Below are positions 1-10,143 of a stretch of 64,000 bases of DNA, in pieces; the stretch's first letter is position 1, and the number at the start of each line of letters is the position of its first letter. Position numbers and translations under genes: made by a program. The stretch comes from Rhodothermus marinus DSM 4252 (GTDB taxonomy: Bacteria; Bacteroidota; Rhodothermia; Rhodothermales; Rhodothermaceae). The notes beneath the pieces are model-generated. The model saw only the letters and a list, made by a program, of their open reading frames with translations, was not told the origin of the DNA and did not search any database. The stretch is taken from NCBI RefSeq assembly GCF_000024845.1, contig NC_013501.1:2460874-2524873 (forward strand), read 5' to 3'.

Positions 1-1
1 C

Positions 2-1438
2 CGCGAGACGGCCCCGCAGGCAGCCACCCGTGATATGTTTCTGGACGAGCAGGGCCGGTTCGTGCCGGAACGCAGCCAGCAGGGCTACCTGGCTTCGGGC
101 GTGCCCGGCTCGGTGGCCGGCCTGCTGCTGGCCCACGAAAAGTACGGCCGCCTTTCCCGCGCCGAAGTGCTGGAACCGGCCATCCGCCTGGCCGAAGAGG
201 GCTTCCGCCTCACCCGCGAGCAGGCCGCCCGCTTCAACGCCTTCCGTGAAGCCTTCTCACGCTACCCCTCCACCCGGAAGTATTTCGTAAAAGACACGCC
301 TTTCCGGGAAGGCGAGCGGTTCGTGCAGAAGGACCTGGCCCGCACGCTCCGGCGCATCCAGCAATACGGTGCCGACGACTTCTACCGGGGCGAGACGGCC
401 GATCTGATCGTGGCCGAAATGCAGCGGGGTGGCGGTCTGATTACGCACGAAGACCTGGCGTCCTATCGGGCCATCGAACGCCCACCGGTCGTCGGTACCT
501 ATCGGGGGTACCGGATCATTTCGATGGGGCCGCCATCTTCCGGTGGAATCGGCCTGATCCAGCTTCTCAATGCCGTCGAGCCCTACGACATTGCGGAGAT
601 GGGCTTCGGCAGCAGCGCCACCATTCACCTGATGGCCGAGGCCATGCGCCGCGTCTATGCCGACCGTGCGCAGTGGCTGGGCGATCCAGACTTTGTGAAG
701 GTCCCCGTGCAGGGGCTGATCAGCAAGGAATACATGCGCCGGCGCATGGCCGACTTCAACCCCTATCGCGCCGACACCAGCCAGCGCATCACGCACGGCG
801 ACCCGTGGGCCTTCGAGTCGCAGGAGACCACGCACTATTCGGTGGTCGACGACGAAGGCAATGCGGTCAGCGTGACCACCACGATCAATGGCGCCTACGG
901 CTCGCTCGTGGTGGTCGATGGCGCCGGATTTTTCCTGAACAACGAGATGGACGACTTCAGCGCCGCGCCCGGCGTGCCCAACATGTACGGGCTGGTGGGT
1001 TCCGAGGCCAACGCCATTGCGCCGGGCAAGCGCATGCTCTCGTCCATGACGCCCACCATCGTCGAAGATCCGGAAGGCCGGCTCTTTCTGGTACTGGGGA
1101 CGCCGGGCGGTTCGACGATCATCACGACGGTCTTTCAGCTCGTACTGAACGTGATCGATCACGGGATGAACATCCAGCAGGCCGTGCTGGCCCCGCGCAT
1201 CCACCACCAGTGGCTCCCCGATGTGCTCTATTACGAACGCCGGGGCCTGCCGCGCGATGTGGTCGAAAACCTGAAGCGACGGGGCTGGAAGGTAGTCGAG
1301 CGCAGCGGCACCAGCGGACGGGCACACGCCATCCAGGTCGTCTATGGACCGGACGAACTGGCACCCCTGCCCGGCGTGACCCGGGTCTATCTGGCGGGCG
1401 TCGATCCGCGCGGCGAAGGGGGCGCAGCTGGCTACTGA
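2..1438 (+). CDS. ggt: Gamma-glutamyltranspeptidase (5' end missing)
   Basis: Hydrolyses or transfers the gamma-glutamyl group of glutathione and related compounds; usually exported and cleaved autocatalytically into two subunits. The frame is open from base 2 (RETAPQAATRDMF), which matches the family's conserved 'RE..P.AAT.DM' segment, so the start and about 90-100 N-terminal residues lie outside the window. The TTHYSVVD motif gives the autoprocessing and catalytic threonine at codon 827-829, the first residue of the small subunit. Later family blocks are also present: NNEMDDF, a SSMTPTIV segment and GTPGGSTIITT. The internal ATG at 35 is not the real start. It converges with purF; the two stops are one base apart. 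Confidence 0.95.
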   Translation, partial: RETAPQAATRDMFLDEQGRFVPERSQQGYLASGVPGSVAGLLLAHEKYGRLSRAEVLEPAIRLAEEGFRLTREQAARFNAFREAFSRYPSTRKYFVKDTPFREGERFVQKDLARTLRRIQQYGADDFYRGETADLIVAEMQRGGGLITHEDLASYRAIERPPVVGTYRGYRIISMGPPSSGGIGLIQLLNAVEPYDIAEMGFGSSATIHLMAEAMRRVYADRAQWLGDPDFVKVPVQGLISKEYMRRRMADFNPYRADTSQRITHGDPWAFESQETTHYSVVDDEGNAVSVTTTINGAYGSLVVVDGAGFFLNNEMDDFSAAPGVPNMYGLVGSEANAIAPGKRMLSSMTPTIVEDPEGRLFLVLGTPGGSTIITTVFQLVLNVIDHGMNIQQAVLAPRIHHQWLPDVLYYERRGLPRDVVENLKRRGWKVVERSGTSGRAHAIQVVYGPDELAPLPGVTRVYLAGVDPRGEGGAAGY

Positions 1439-1439
1439 G

Positions 1440-2933
1440 CTACCACTCGTTCTCCTCCTTCGTCACGCCCATCTCGACGGGCACCGGATAGTCGGCCGTG
1501 AAGCAGGCGTTGCAGTAGTCCAGCCCGTCAGGATGGGCCGAGCGAACAGCTTGCATCAGCCCCTCGACCGACAGGTAGGCCAGCGAATCCACGCCCAGCC
1601 ACCGACGCATTTCTTCGATGCTGGCAAACTTGTTGGCCAGCAGTTCCTCGGCACTCGGGAAGTCCATCCCGTAGAAGCACGGGCTGATCACCGGTGGCGA
1701 GGCGATCCGGAGATGCACTTCGCGCGCGCCCGCCTGCCGGATCATGTTGACCAGAAAACGCGAAGTCGTACCGCGCACGATGGAATCGTCCACCACCACC
1801 ACGATACGATCGCGCAGCACACCCTCGACCGTATTGAACTTGCACCGGACGCGCATTTCGCGACGGTCCTGGCCCGGCGCGATGAAGGTACGTCCGACGT
1901 AATGGTTGCGGATCAGGCCGATCTCGTAGCGGCAGCGGTAGCCCAGCTTCTGGCACTCGGTGGTGTAGCCCAGCGCGATCGTATTGGAGGAGTCGGGGAC
2001 CGAGATCACGATCGGCGGCTTGTCGTCCGGTCCGACCTCCGGCACCGGGGCCTCGTGCGCGAGCTGCTTGCCCAGCTTACGCCGCACCTTGTCGACCATC
2101 TCGCCAAAGACTTTCGAGTCGGGCCGGGCAAAGTAAACGTACTCGAAAATGCACTGGCTGATGCGAAAGCGGCGCGGCAGGAAATAGCGCTCGAACTGAC
2201 CCGTCTCGCAGCCTTTCTGATCGATGACCAGAATTTCGCCGGGCTCGATGTCGCGCACGTACTCGGCGCCGATCAGATCGAATGCGCAGGTCTCGCTGGC
2301 CACGCAGTAGGCCCAGGAGCCGTCCTCGTTGCGCAACCGTCCCAGCGCCAGCGGCCGGAAACCGTTCGGATCGCGCACGGCGATCAGGCTGGTGTCGGTC
2401 AGGATCAGCAGCGAGAAAGCCCCTTCGAGTTGCGTGAGCGCGTCGATGATCTGGTCGATCTGGCGCTGGCGGCGGCTCTGGGCGATCAGGTGCAGGATGA
2501 GTTCGCTATCGCTGGTGGTGAGAAAGAGGGTGCCCCGTTCGCTGAAGGCCTGGCGCAGCTCGCGGGCGTTCGAAAGGTTGCCGTTATGCGCCAGCGCAAT
2601 GTTGCCGTCGCGGTAGTGCACGACGAACGGCTGGATGTTGGCCGGATTGGTGGCCGAGCCGCTCGTCGAATAGCGGTTGTGTCCGATCCCCGCCCGTCCC
2701 AGCAGCTTGGTCTCGAAAATGGACGGATCGTCGAACACGTCGAGCACCAGCCCGAAGCCTTTGTGGACCGGCATGACGGGGCGCTGACGCACCTCGTCGT
2801 ACGTGGAAGTCACAATACCGGCCGATTCCTGACCCCGGTGCTGGAGCGCATGCAGGCCGTAGTAGATCAGACGCGCTGCATTGGGGGCATTGTAAACGCC
2901 AAAAATGCCGCAGTACTCTTTGATTTCACGCAT
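1440..2933 (-). CDS. purF: Amidophosphoribosyltransferase
   Basis: First committed step of de novo purine synthesis: PRPP plus glutamine gives phosphoribosylamine. The N-terminal Ntn glutaminase begins after a short propeptide, with nucleophile Cys8 in CGIFGVY; HRGQESAGI and NGNLSN are further glutaminase motifs. The C-terminal phosphoribosyltransferase has the PRPP loop VVVVDDSIVRGTTS. Cysteines in the SQCIFEY, VRCKFN and CNAC segments match the four 4Fe-4S ligands of the B. subtilis-type enzyme. The length of 497 aa is normal. It is the last gene of a minus run, 41 bp after the DUF2279-like gene. Confidence 0.97.
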   Translation of the reverse strand: MREIKEYCGIFGVYNAPNAARLIYYGLHALQHRGQESAGIVTSTYDEVRQRPVMPVHKGFGLVLDVFDDPSIFETKLLGRAGIGHNRYSTSGSATNPANIQPFVVHYRDGNIALAHNGNLSNARELRQAFSERGTLFLTTSDSELILHLIAQSRRQRQIDQIIDALTQLEGAFSLLILTDTSLIAVRDPNGFRPLALGRLRNEDGSWAYCVASETCAFDLIGAEYVRDIEPGEILVIDQKGCETGQFERYFLPRRFRISQCIFEYVYFARPDSKVFGEMVDKVRRKLGKQLAHEAPVPEVGPDDKPPIVISVPDSSNTIALGYTTECQKLGYRCRYEIGLIRNHYVGRTFIAPGQDRREMRVRCKFNTVEGVLRDRIVVVVDDSIVRGTTSRFLVNMIRQAGAREVHLRIASPPVISPCFYGMDFPSAEELLANKFASIEEMRRWLGVDSLAYLSVEGLMQAVRSAHPDGLDYCNACFTADYPVPVEMGVTKEENEW

Positions 2934-2974
2934 GACCTCGGAGGCCTGATCGCCTGGTTTACCGCGGGGAGGGT

Positions 2975-3358
2975 CTACAGGAAAATAAAACCGACGGCCA
3001 GGGCAATGCCCAGACCGTCTGCCACCAGATCACGATAGCTGAAGCGCCGACTTGGACCCACTTTCCAGTCGTACAGTTCCTTGGCCAGCCCCACGGCGGC
3101 CGAGGTACCGGCCGCCAGCGGCCAGGCCCGACCCGGACGCCAGCCCGCCTTCTGCTCCAGGGCATACTGACTGCTGAGCGTCCAGAGAAAAGAAAACGTC
3201 AGATGCTGCACCTTGTCGTAGCCCAGCCACGGATCGACTTTCGCTGCTTCTCGGTCCTCGGGAACAGGCCACGGAAGCAGGGCCCTTTCGGCGTTCACCG
3301 GTACCTCGGACGCCTGCAGGCAACAACCCAGACCAGCGACCACCAGCAGCCACGTCAT
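2975..3358 (-). CDS. DUF2279/YfiM-like small exported protein
   Basis: A 127-aa protein with a hydrophobic N-terminus (possible signal peptide or lipoprotein, CC at about 12-13). The conserved core has DKVQHL, a KE-x-YD pair (AKELYDWK) and FSYRDLVADGLG, followed by a terminal hydrophobic segment. This pattern resembles the YfiM/DUF2279 envelope family, whose function is unclear. Its ATG overlaps the stop of the upstream CNNM/CorC gene as ATGA, so translation is probably coupled. The family call is from motif resemblance only. Confidence 0.75.
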   Translation of the reverse strand: MTWLLVVAGLGCCLQASEVPVNAERALLPWPVPEDREAAKVDPWLGYDKVQHLTFSFLWTLSSQYALEQKAGWRPGRAWPLAAGTSAAVGLAKELYDWKVGPSRRFSYRDLVADGLGIALAVGFIFL

Positions 3359-4758
3359 GACTCGGCTCCGTTCTTGCGGACGGCCACCGGCGTCGGTTCA
3401 ACCCGCACCAGCACCTGGCCGATCCGGTGGTTGTCGACCGTCTCCACGCGCAGGTGCAGCGGGCCATACTGCACTTCGTCGCCCGGCTCCGGAATCACCC
3501 CGAGCAGGTGAAAGATCAGGCCGCCGAGCGTTTCGAAATCGAACGATTCGGTGTCCAGCTCGATGCCCAGCAGCTCGGCCAGATCGTCCAGGTTCATCCG
3601 GGCATCGACCCGGTAGGTGTGTTCGTCGAGCTGCTCGTAAAGGACCGGCTCGGTTTCGTCGTGCTCGTCGCGGATGTCGCCCACGATCTCTTCCAGCACG
3701 TCCTCCAGCGTTACCAGGCCGGCCGTCCCGCCGTACTCGTCCACCACGATGGCCATGTGCGTTTTGCGCCGCTGAAAGTCGCGCAGCAGATCGTCCAGTC
3801 GCTTGCTGAGCGGCACGAACATGGCCGGCCGGGCAATGTCGCGCCAGTTCAGCGGCTGGTCCAGCTCGGCCCGTCCCAGATACGGAAGCAGGTCTTTGGC
3901 ATAGACGATGCCCAGAATGTTGTCGAGATGCTCGGCGTAGAGCGGCAGGCGCGAGTGGCCGCTGGTGCGGATGCACGCGAGCACTTCGCCGAAGGTGGCC
4001 GTCTCGGGGATGGCGACAATGTCGAGCCGGCTCACCATGATCTCCCGCACCGTGGTTTCGCCGAACTCCAGGATGGCGGCCAGCAGCTCGCGTTCGTCCT
4101 CGCCGAGCATACCGTCCTGCGCCACCTCCAGCGCTTTCAGCTCGTCCGGCGAAAGCGGACGCTCCGGAGCGCGGAGTCGTCGCTGCACGTGCGCGCTCAG
4201 CCGCACCAGCGCATCGGCCACCGGATAAAGCGCCCGTTGCAGTACCCAGACCACGGCGGCCATGCGTCGGGCGAACGGCTCGGCGTAGCGTCCGGCCAGC
4301 AGGCGCGGCGTAATCTCGCCCATGACCAGCAGCACGAGCGCCACCCCCAGCAACTCCACCAGCAGCACGAGCACCGGGGGCCAGTGGACCTGCCACGCCA
4401 GCCGCGCCGCCAGCACCACGGCCATCAGGGCCGCGCCCACGTTCGCCAGCGTGTTGAGCAGCTGGAGCGTCACGATCAGATGACGGGGACGGGCCAGCAG
4501 CTCCTGCAACCGGCGAACGGCCGGATCGGTCGCCTCACCGGACGTAAGCCCGACCGTCCGCAGCGACAGCAGCGCCGCTTCCGAACCGGACAGCAGCGCC
4601 GAAATCAACAAGAACAGCACAAAGAGAACACCTGCCGTAACGAGCGCTGCCGGCTCTGAAGTCAGCTCAAAAGGAAACGTCAGCAGGTAAAAAACAGCAC
4701 GAGATGGCGGTGCGTCTGCTTCCAAGGCCGTAGGGGCGTCAGGCCCCGGTTGGTTCAA
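3355..4758 (-). CDS. CNNM/CorC-family membrane protein (GldE-like)
   Basis: A 467-aa protein with the order DUF21 (CNNM) transmembrane domain, CBS pair, CorC/HlyC C-terminal domain. Several membrane spans lie at about residues 40-160, with SGSEAALLS and the signature GEITPR. The CBS pair follows ([46 protein letters not shown]), then a FAD-binding-like CorC domain from about 370. Relatives act in Mg2+/Co2+ efflux or, in Bacteroidota, as the gliding accessory protein GldE; the sequence cannot decide between these. It is translationally coupled to the downstream DUF2279-like gene. Confidence 0.9.
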   Translation of the reverse strand: MNQPGPDAPTALEADAPPSRAVFYLLTFPFELTSEPAALVTAGVLFVLFLLISALLSGSEAALLSLRTVGLTSGEATDPAVRRLQELLARPRHLIVTLQLLNTLANVGAALMAVVLAARLAWQVHWPPVLVLLVELLGVALVLLVMGEITPRLLAGRYAEPFARRMAAVVWVLQRALYPVADALVRLSAHVQRRLRAPERPLSPDELKALEVAQDGMLGEDERELLAAILEFGETTVREIMVSRLDIVAIPETATFGEVLACIRTSGHSRLPLYAEHLDNILGIVYAKDLLPYLGRAELDQPLNWRDIARPAMFVPLSKRLDDLLRDFQRRKTHMAIVVDEYGGTAGLVTLEDVLEEIVGDIRDEHDETEPVLYEQLDEHTYRVDARMNLDDLAELLGIELDTESFDFETLGGLIFHLLGVIPEPGDEVQYGPLHLRVETVDNHRIGQVLVRVEPTPVAVRKNGAES

Positions 4759-4880
4759 CGCTCAGGTTTCTTTACAATTTAGCACAAAAACCGTCAAAGG
4801 CAAGAGATTGACGACGGTCCCGCTTCCGGGTTCCACACGATTCGTCCGCAACATGGCAACAAGCACCGTGCCGTGCCGAC

Positions 4881-6248
4881 TCAGCCCAGATAGCCCCGGA
4901 AGACGTTCAGCAGGATGATAAAGATCACCACTGGGCAGACGTACCGGATGAAAAACTGCCACACGCGCACCAGTCCGGGGCCCACCCGGCTGCCCTGCCG
5001 CAGCTCTTCGGCCGCCCGATCGACGCCCCAGACCCATCCCACGAAGATGCTGATCAGCAGCGCGCCCAGCGCCAGCGCCAGATTGCCCCAGATGGCGTCC
5101 ATGATGCTCAGAAAGTCGTGCTGTCCGAGCAGGCCGTCCGCCCCGAACAACCAGTCCATGTTGCTCAGTCCCGCCACGGTGCCCTGCGACAGCGCCGACG
5201 GCAACCCAATCAGGAACGTCAGGGCGCCCACCACCCAGACCGACCGCTTCCGGCTCCAGCGTCGCTCGTCCACGAAATAGGCAACCACCACCTCCAGCAG
5301 CGAGACGGTGGACGTCAGCGCGGCAATCGACAGCAGCAGGAAAAACAGCGCGCCGATCAGATTCCCCAGCGGCAGGGCCTGAAAGATCTCGGGCAGCACG
5401 ATGAAGACCAGCGCCGGACCGCTGGCCGGATCGTGTCCCGTGGCAAAAACGGCCGGAAAGATCATGAAACCGGCCATCAGCGCAATGAGCGTATCGAAAA
5501 GCGCCACGTAGGAGCCGGCCACCACCACGTCTTCATGCCGCGACAGGTAGGAGCCATAGGTGATCATGGCGCCCATGCCCAGGCTGAGCGAAAAGAACGC
5601 CTGCCCGAGCGCCGCCACGATCACCTCGCCCGTCACCTTGGAAAAATCCGGCTTCAAGTAGAAAGCCAGGCCCTTTTCGGCGCCGGGCAACGTCACCGAG
5701 CGCACGATCAGGACGATCATGAGCAGAACCAGCAGCGGCATGAGCACCTTCGACCAGCGCTCGATCCCCTCCTCTACCCCGCCAAACACCACCAGCATCG
5801 TCAGCCCCAGAAACAGCGCAAACAGTGGAATGACGATCCACGGGCTGGCGATAAAGTGCCCGAAGTCCAGGTGTGCAAACAGCAGGTTTTTGAAGATGTA
5901 GCCGAACGTCCAGCCTGCAATGACCGCATAGTAGCTCAGGATGAAGACGCCGGTCAGCACGCACAGGCCACCCACGAGCACCCAGGGCGAGCCGGGGCGA
6001 ATGGTCCGGATGGCGCCCAGCGGATTTTTCTGCGTGTGCCGTCCCAGCACCAGCTCGGCAAACAGATAGGGCAGGCAGACCAGCGCCACGCAGACCAGAT
6101 AAATCACCACAAATGCAGCCCCGCCGCTCTGGCCGGTGATATAGGGAAAGCGCCAGATGTTGCCGAGCCCGACGGCCGAGCCGGCGGCCGCCAGAATGAA
6201 GCCCACGCGGGAGCCCCACTGGCCCCGCTCTGCACCCGGTGTGGCCAT
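4881..6248 (-). CDS. Sodium-dependent transporter, NSS/SNF family
   Basis: A multi-pass symporter of the neurotransmitter:sodium symporter family (LeuT fold), importing an amino acid or similar solute with Na+. TM1 carries the family signature GSAVGLGNIWRFPY, with its unwound Na+-binding region. TM6 and TM8 type segments (SLSLGMGAMITYGSY, IAALTSTVSLLEVVVAY) are present. The length, about 455 aa with 11-12 predicted spans, is typical of prokaryotic NSS. I chose the ATG at 6248 (MATPGAERGQW); the frame extends 17 codons to a TTG at 6299 that adds no conserved sequence. The substrate cannot be read from the sequence. Confidence 0.93.
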   Translation of the reverse strand: MATPGAERGQWGSRVGFILAAAGSAVGLGNIWRFPYITGQSGGAAFVVIYLVCVALVCLPYLFAELVLGRHTQKNPLGAIRTIRPGSPWVLVGGLCVLTGVFILSYYAVIAGWTFGYIFKNLLFAHLDFGHFIASPWIVIPLFALFLGLTMLVVFGGVEEGIERWSKVLMPLLVLLMIVLIVRSVTLPGAEKGLAFYLKPDFSKVTGEVIVAALGQAFFSLSLGMGAMITYGSYLSRHEDVVVAGSYVALFDTLIALMAGFMIFPAVFATGHDPASGPALVFIVLPEIFQALPLGNLIGALFFLLLSIAALTSTVSLLEVVVAYFVDERRWSRKRSVWVVGALTFLIGLPSALSQGTVAGLSNMDWLFGADGLLGQHDFLSIMDAIWGNLALALGALLISIFVGWVWGVDRAAEELRQGSRVGPGLVRVWQFFIRYVCPVVIFIILLNVFRGYLG

Positions 6249-6329
6249 AGGCGTGCGTTCTGTCCGTTGCGTTACAGAATGAACACGGAACGGCGCCAAT
6301 AACCGGTTTTAGCGGCAAAAAATCAAGGC

Positions 6330-8264
6330 TCACATGCGAATCATGTGGGCCCCGTAACGCATGGCAAGCGCTTCCTGCGCCTCCTGAATCATCGAAAAGA
6401 CGATTTTGAGCATTTTGCGCTGCACGCCGCTGAGCTGTTCCGGTACGATGTGATTATCGGGCGGCTGCCCCGCTTCGATCTGGCGGAGCTGATGATCCAG
6501 CCGCACCTCGGTCAGCAGACGATAGGCTTCCTGCAGATTCTGGCAGGTCTGGCGAACCTCGTGAATCCGCTCGGCGGCCGCCTGGAGTCGGTCGAGCGTT
6601 CCGGTCGTGCGCAGGTAACCGGCTTCCAGCGCCAGAATGCGGGCCAGATCGACGATCGGCATCAGCCCGCGCAGCTTGATGTCGAAGCCGGGGCGCTGCT
6701 CGCCGGAGCGATCCAGCACGAAACGGCGGAAAAACGAAAGCGGCGGCCGGTTACGCAGCGCATTGCGCATCATGAACGGCAGAAAGCCACGTTCTTCCTG
6801 CAGCGCCTGTTGCAGATCGTCCTTGAGTTGCTCGACCAGCTCACCGGCGCCGTAAAGGGCCCGCAGGTCGAAAAAGATCGAAGCGTGCAACAGCGCCTTT
6901 TCGTCAGGTTCAAAGATCCAGCGCCGGAACGTGCGCTTCCATCCACTGAGCGCCTGTCGCCATCGGGGGTTGGAGGCCATCATGTCGGCCGGACAGCGCG
7001 GGAAGCCCACCTGCTCCAGCGCGTCGTTGGCCCGGCGCGCCAGTTCGCCGAACCACTCTTCGGCCCGGCGTGCCCGCGCTTCGTCATGCGGATCCGCATA
7101 GATGAGCGCGTTGTCCTGATCCGCCTTGAAACTCATTTCCCGGCGCCCTTCGCTGCCCAGCGCCATCCAGACCCACGGCAGCTCCGGCGTCTGGTCGGGC
7201 CGCTCTTCCCGCAGTTGCGCTTCGACAAGCTCCAGCACACGCACCGCCACCCGGTCGCTCAGCTCCGTGCTGATGCGCAGCAGATCGACGGCCGGAACGC
7301 CCTGGTGCCGGAGCTGCCGCAACAGCACGAACGTCTCCTCACGCAGCGAAGCCAGCAGGGCCAGCGAATCGGCCTGCTCGATGCGCTTGATGGTCGCCAC
7401 CGGATCATGCCCGCGGGCGTGCGCGATGTCCTGCCCGGAGATGACGCCCACCACCGGGCTTGCAGCCGTGCCGTCTTCGGTGAGCACCAGATGATGAAAC
7501 CCATGCCGCGCCATCAGCACCAGCCCTTCCAGGATGGGTGCGTCGGCGGCGATCGTCACCGGCGGCGCACTCATCAGCGCCTCGACGGGCATGTCGGGCA
7601 GTCGTCCCTCGGCCACCACCTTGTCGCGCAGGTCACTGTTGGTCAGAATACCCACAGGACGCCGCTCGGCGTCCATCACCAGAATGGAGCCGATCCGCTC
7701 GGCCCGCATGATCCGGGCGGCTTCCTGCACCGGTGTTTCGGGCGCACATCCGATGGGTGAACGCCGGACCAGCGTGCACAACGGCGTGTTCAGGAGCAGC
7801 GGTGCGCCCACCGCGTCGGCCTGCTCGCGGCGCAGCCGCGCGGAAAACGCGGCCAGATCGTTGTCAAAAAAGGCGGCAAAGGCCCGATTGGAACGATACA
7901 CCCGGAAAAAGGCTGCCTCCGGAATCAGCACGCACTGCGTGGGTTCGATGGCCCGCGCCTCGTAGGGCAGCGGTCCTTCGCGAAGCAATGCGTAATGCCC
8001 GAACACGGCGCCCTCGTCGCAGCGGTCGATCAGCCGCCCGCTTTCGGTGTCCGTCAGCTGCACCGCTCCGGAAACCACCAGGTACAGGTAGCGGGGATGT
8101 GCGGGCACCACACCCTGCGCCAGGATTTCCGTGCCGGGCTCGTAGAAGGCCAGCAGCGCTTCGCCGAAAAGCTGGCGTCGCTCGGCGCCCGAGAGCACGT
8201 TGAACGGCGGGCTGTCGTCGAGCAGTTCTTCCAGGTGATCCAGGCTGACGGTTTCGCCTTCCAT
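6330..8264 (-). CDS. cNMP-binding/CBS/DUF294 nucleotidyltransferase-like protein
   Basis: A 644-aa cytoplasmic multidomain signalling protein. A cyclic-nucleotide-binding-like domain spans about 20-140 (YLVVSGAVQLTD, GHYALLREG). A CBS pair spans about 160-285. A GlnD-like DUF294 nucleotidyltransferase domain follows, with the GSEGRREMSFKADQDNAL motif near residue 370, and the DUF294 C-terminal domain completes the protein. The role is unknown; the layout suggests nucleotide sensing linked to nucleotidyl transfer. The ATG at 8264 was chosen because it lies 5 bp after the pabB-pabC stop and begins the conserved region; the upstream extension is low-complexity and overlaps that gene. Confidence 0.88.
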   Translation of the reverse strand: MEGETVSLDHLEELLDDSPPFNVLSGAERRQLFGEALLAFYEPGTEILAQGVVPAHPRYLYLVVSGAVQLTDTESGRLIDRCDEGAVFGHYALLREGPLPYEARAIEPTQCVLIPEAAFFRVYRSNRAFAAFFDNDLAAFSARLRREQADAVGAPLLLNTPLCTLVRRSPIGCAPETPVQEAARIMRAERIGSILVMDAERRPVGILTNSDLRDKVVAEGRLPDMPVEALMSAPPVTIAADAPILEGLVLMARHGFHHLVLTEDGTAASPVVGVISGQDIAHARGHDPVATIKRIEQADSLALLASLREETFVLLRQLRHQGVPAVDLLRISTELSDRVAVRVLELVEAQLREERPDQTPELPWVWMALGSEGRREMSFKADQDNALIYADPHDEARARRAEEWFGELARRANDALEQVGFPRCPADMMASNPRWRQALSGWKRTFRRWIFEPDEKALLHASIFFDLRALYGAGELVEQLKDDLQQALQEERGFLPFMMRNALRNRPPLSFFRRFVLDRSGEQRPGFDIKLRGLMPIVDLARILALEAGYLRTTGTLDRLQAAAERIHEVRQTCQNLQEAYRLLTEVRLDHQLRQIEAGQPPDNHIVPEQLSGVQRKMLKIVFSMIQEAQEALAMRYGAHMIRM

Positions 8265-8269
8265 AGATG

Positions 8270-10075
8270 TCAGAGCGTTGTGAGCACCGGTTCGGGCACC
8301 GCCAGCACGGCCGGTCGCCAGCCGCGCACGGCATTGCATACGTAGAGCGCCTCGGCCCGGCGCAGATCGGCCAGCGTCAGCACCCGTTCTTCGACATCCG
8401 GACGCGTGCGCAGCACGTGCTGCCGGTACACCCCGGGCAGCAGTCCGCACGAAACCGGCGGCGTGTAGAGCCGCCCGTCGAGCTGCACGAACAGGTTGGT
8501 GCGTGAACCCTCGCAGACCTCATCCCGCGTGTTCAGAAACAGCACCTCGTCGAAGCCGGCCGCCTGCGCCTGCAGGTAGGCCGCCTCGTAGTGCGCGCGG
8601 CGCGTCGTCTTGTGGTAGCGCAGCGGATCGGAAGGGTCCAGCCGCTCCCGCGCCACGCAGAGCCGCCAGGGTCGATCCGGCTCCGGTTCGAGCTCGGCGG
8701 TGGTCAGCTGCGTCTGGCCCGAAACCTCCAGCGTCAGACGCAACCGCCACACCTTCGCAGGGTCCAGCGCCTGCTGCACCTGCTCCAGCTGGGCCCGCAC
8801 CCGCCCTTCGTCCAGCGCAAACCCGAAATGCGCGGCGGACCGGCGCAGACGCTCCAGGTGCAGTTCCAGCAGCGGAATGCGCCCCTGTTCGCAGCGCATC
8901 GTTTCGATCAGCGCAAACGGCTCGGCGGCCGCCCGCAGAAACTGCCCCTTCAGCCAGCACTCCTCGTATTCCGCGTCCGGATCGGAGTCCCACACGATCC
9001 CGCTGCCCACGCCCATACGCCCTTCCGATCCGGCCAGCTCCAGCGTGCGGATGGCCACGTTGAACACCGCCTCGCCGTCCGGTGCCGCATAGCCGATCGC
9101 GCCACAGTAGACCCCCCGCGGAGCCGGTTCCAGCCGTGCAATGTGCTGCATGGCCCGGAGCTTGGGCGCGCCGGTCACGGACCCCGACGGAAACAGCGCC
9201 CGGAACAGCTCGGCATAGCCCACCCCGGACCGAAGCCGTCCCGTTACCGTCGAGGTCATCTGCCAGACCGTCGGATAGGCTTCGACGCGAAACAGCTCGG
9301 AGACCGCCACCGAACCCGGCTCGCAGCAGACCGACAGGTCGTTGCGCAGCAGATCGACGATCATCAGGTTTTCCGCCCGGTTCTTTTCGTCGGTGCGCAA
9401 CGCCTCGGCCAACCGGGCATCTTCCTCCGGGAGCGACGAACGCCGCGCCGTGCCTTTCATCGGACGCGTATAGATCTGTTCGCCGTTGCGCCGGAAGAAA
9501 AGCTCTGGCGAGAGGCTCAGCACCAGCCGCTCGCCCGTGTTGACAAAGGCGGCGTAGGGAACCGGTTGCTGGCGCCGAAGGGCCAGGAAAAACGCGATCG
9601 GATCGCCCTCGAAGCGAAAACGCAGCGGCAGCGTGAAGTTGATCTGATAGACTTCGCCTTCCCGGATCAGTGCGCGGATGTGCTGCACGCGCTCGCGATA
9701 GGCCTCGCGCGAAAGCGCCAGGTGCAGATCCCGCACGGCATAATCGCCGGTCTTCCCTGCCAGCGCGGCTGTACTGGCCGGTGCCAGCACGTGCGGCATT
9801 TCATAGACGCCGAACCAGGCAAGCGGTCCGGTTTCGTCAGGCACCTGAAGCGGCACGGGGGCCAGCGCATAGCCGGCCTCGTAGGCCATGTAGCCGGCCA
9901 CGTAGTAACCGGCCGCGACGGCACCGTCGAGCGCCCGCAGCAGCGCTGGCACCTGCTCCGGGGTGTCGGCCTGCAGCACCCGGACCGGCCGCATGAACAG
10001 CAGACTCCGGCGGTTTTCTTCGTCCGGCTGGGCGGTGTCGAGCCAGACCGTGCCCGGCAGCAGCAGGGGATGCAT
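8270..10075 (-). CDS. pabB-pabC: Aminodeoxychorismate synthase I / 4-amino-4-deoxychorismate lyase fusion
   Basis: A 601-aa bifunctional enzyme of p-aminobenzoate (folate) synthesis. Residues 1 to about 365 form the chorismate-binding domain (MKGTARR, DEKNRAENLMIVDLLRNDL, FPSGSVTGAPK, GVYCGAIGY, GVGSGIVWDS). From about 385 on it is a class IV PLP lyase (ETMRCEQG, PLP lysine in YHKTTRRAHY, EGSRTNLF, GLLPGVYR). The fusion would make aminodeoxychorismate and cleave it to PABA; the glutaminase partner PabA is not in the window. It sits 5 bp upstream of the DUF294 gene on the same strand. Confidence 0.93.
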   Translation of the reverse strand: MHPLLLPGTVWLDTAQPDEENRRSLLFMRPVRVLQADTPEQVPALLRALDGAVAAGYYVAGYMAYEAGYALAPVPLQVPDETGPLAWFGVYEMPHVLAPASTAALAGKTGDYAVRDLHLALSREAYRERVQHIRALIREGEVYQINFTLPLRFRFEGDPIAFFLALRRQQPVPYAAFVNTGERLVLSLSPELFFRRNGEQIYTRPMKGTARRSSLPEEDARLAEALRTDEKNRAENLMIVDLLRNDLSVCCEPGSVAVSELFRVEAYPTVWQMTSTVTGRLRSGVGYAELFRALFPSGSVTGAPKLRAMQHIARLEPAPRGVYCGAIGYAAPDGEAVFNVAIRTLELAGSEGRMGVGSGIVWDSDPDAEYEECWLKGQFLRAAAEPFALIETMRCEQGRIPLLELHLERLRRSAAHFGFALDEGRVRAQLEQVQQALDPAKVWRLRLTLEVSGQTQLTTAELEPEPDRPWRLCVARERLDPSDPLRYHKTTRRAHYEAAYLQAQAAGFDEVLFLNTRDEVCEGSRTNLFVQLDGRLYTPPVSCGLLPGVYRQHVLRTRPDVEERVLTLADLRRAEALYVCNAVRGWRPAVLAVPEPVLTTL

Positions 10076-10143
10076 ACGTCAACTCGTTGCTTTCCGGGCT
10101 TGTACGCGGCACCTGCCGTTTTGCCCCCGAATAGCTCTTGCTG

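Noticed and set aside
1533-3038. A long open frame opposite purF
   Set aside because: It is a GC-rich antisense shadow; purF has full active-site and cluster ligands, and the opposite frame is low-complexity His/Arg/Gln-rich.
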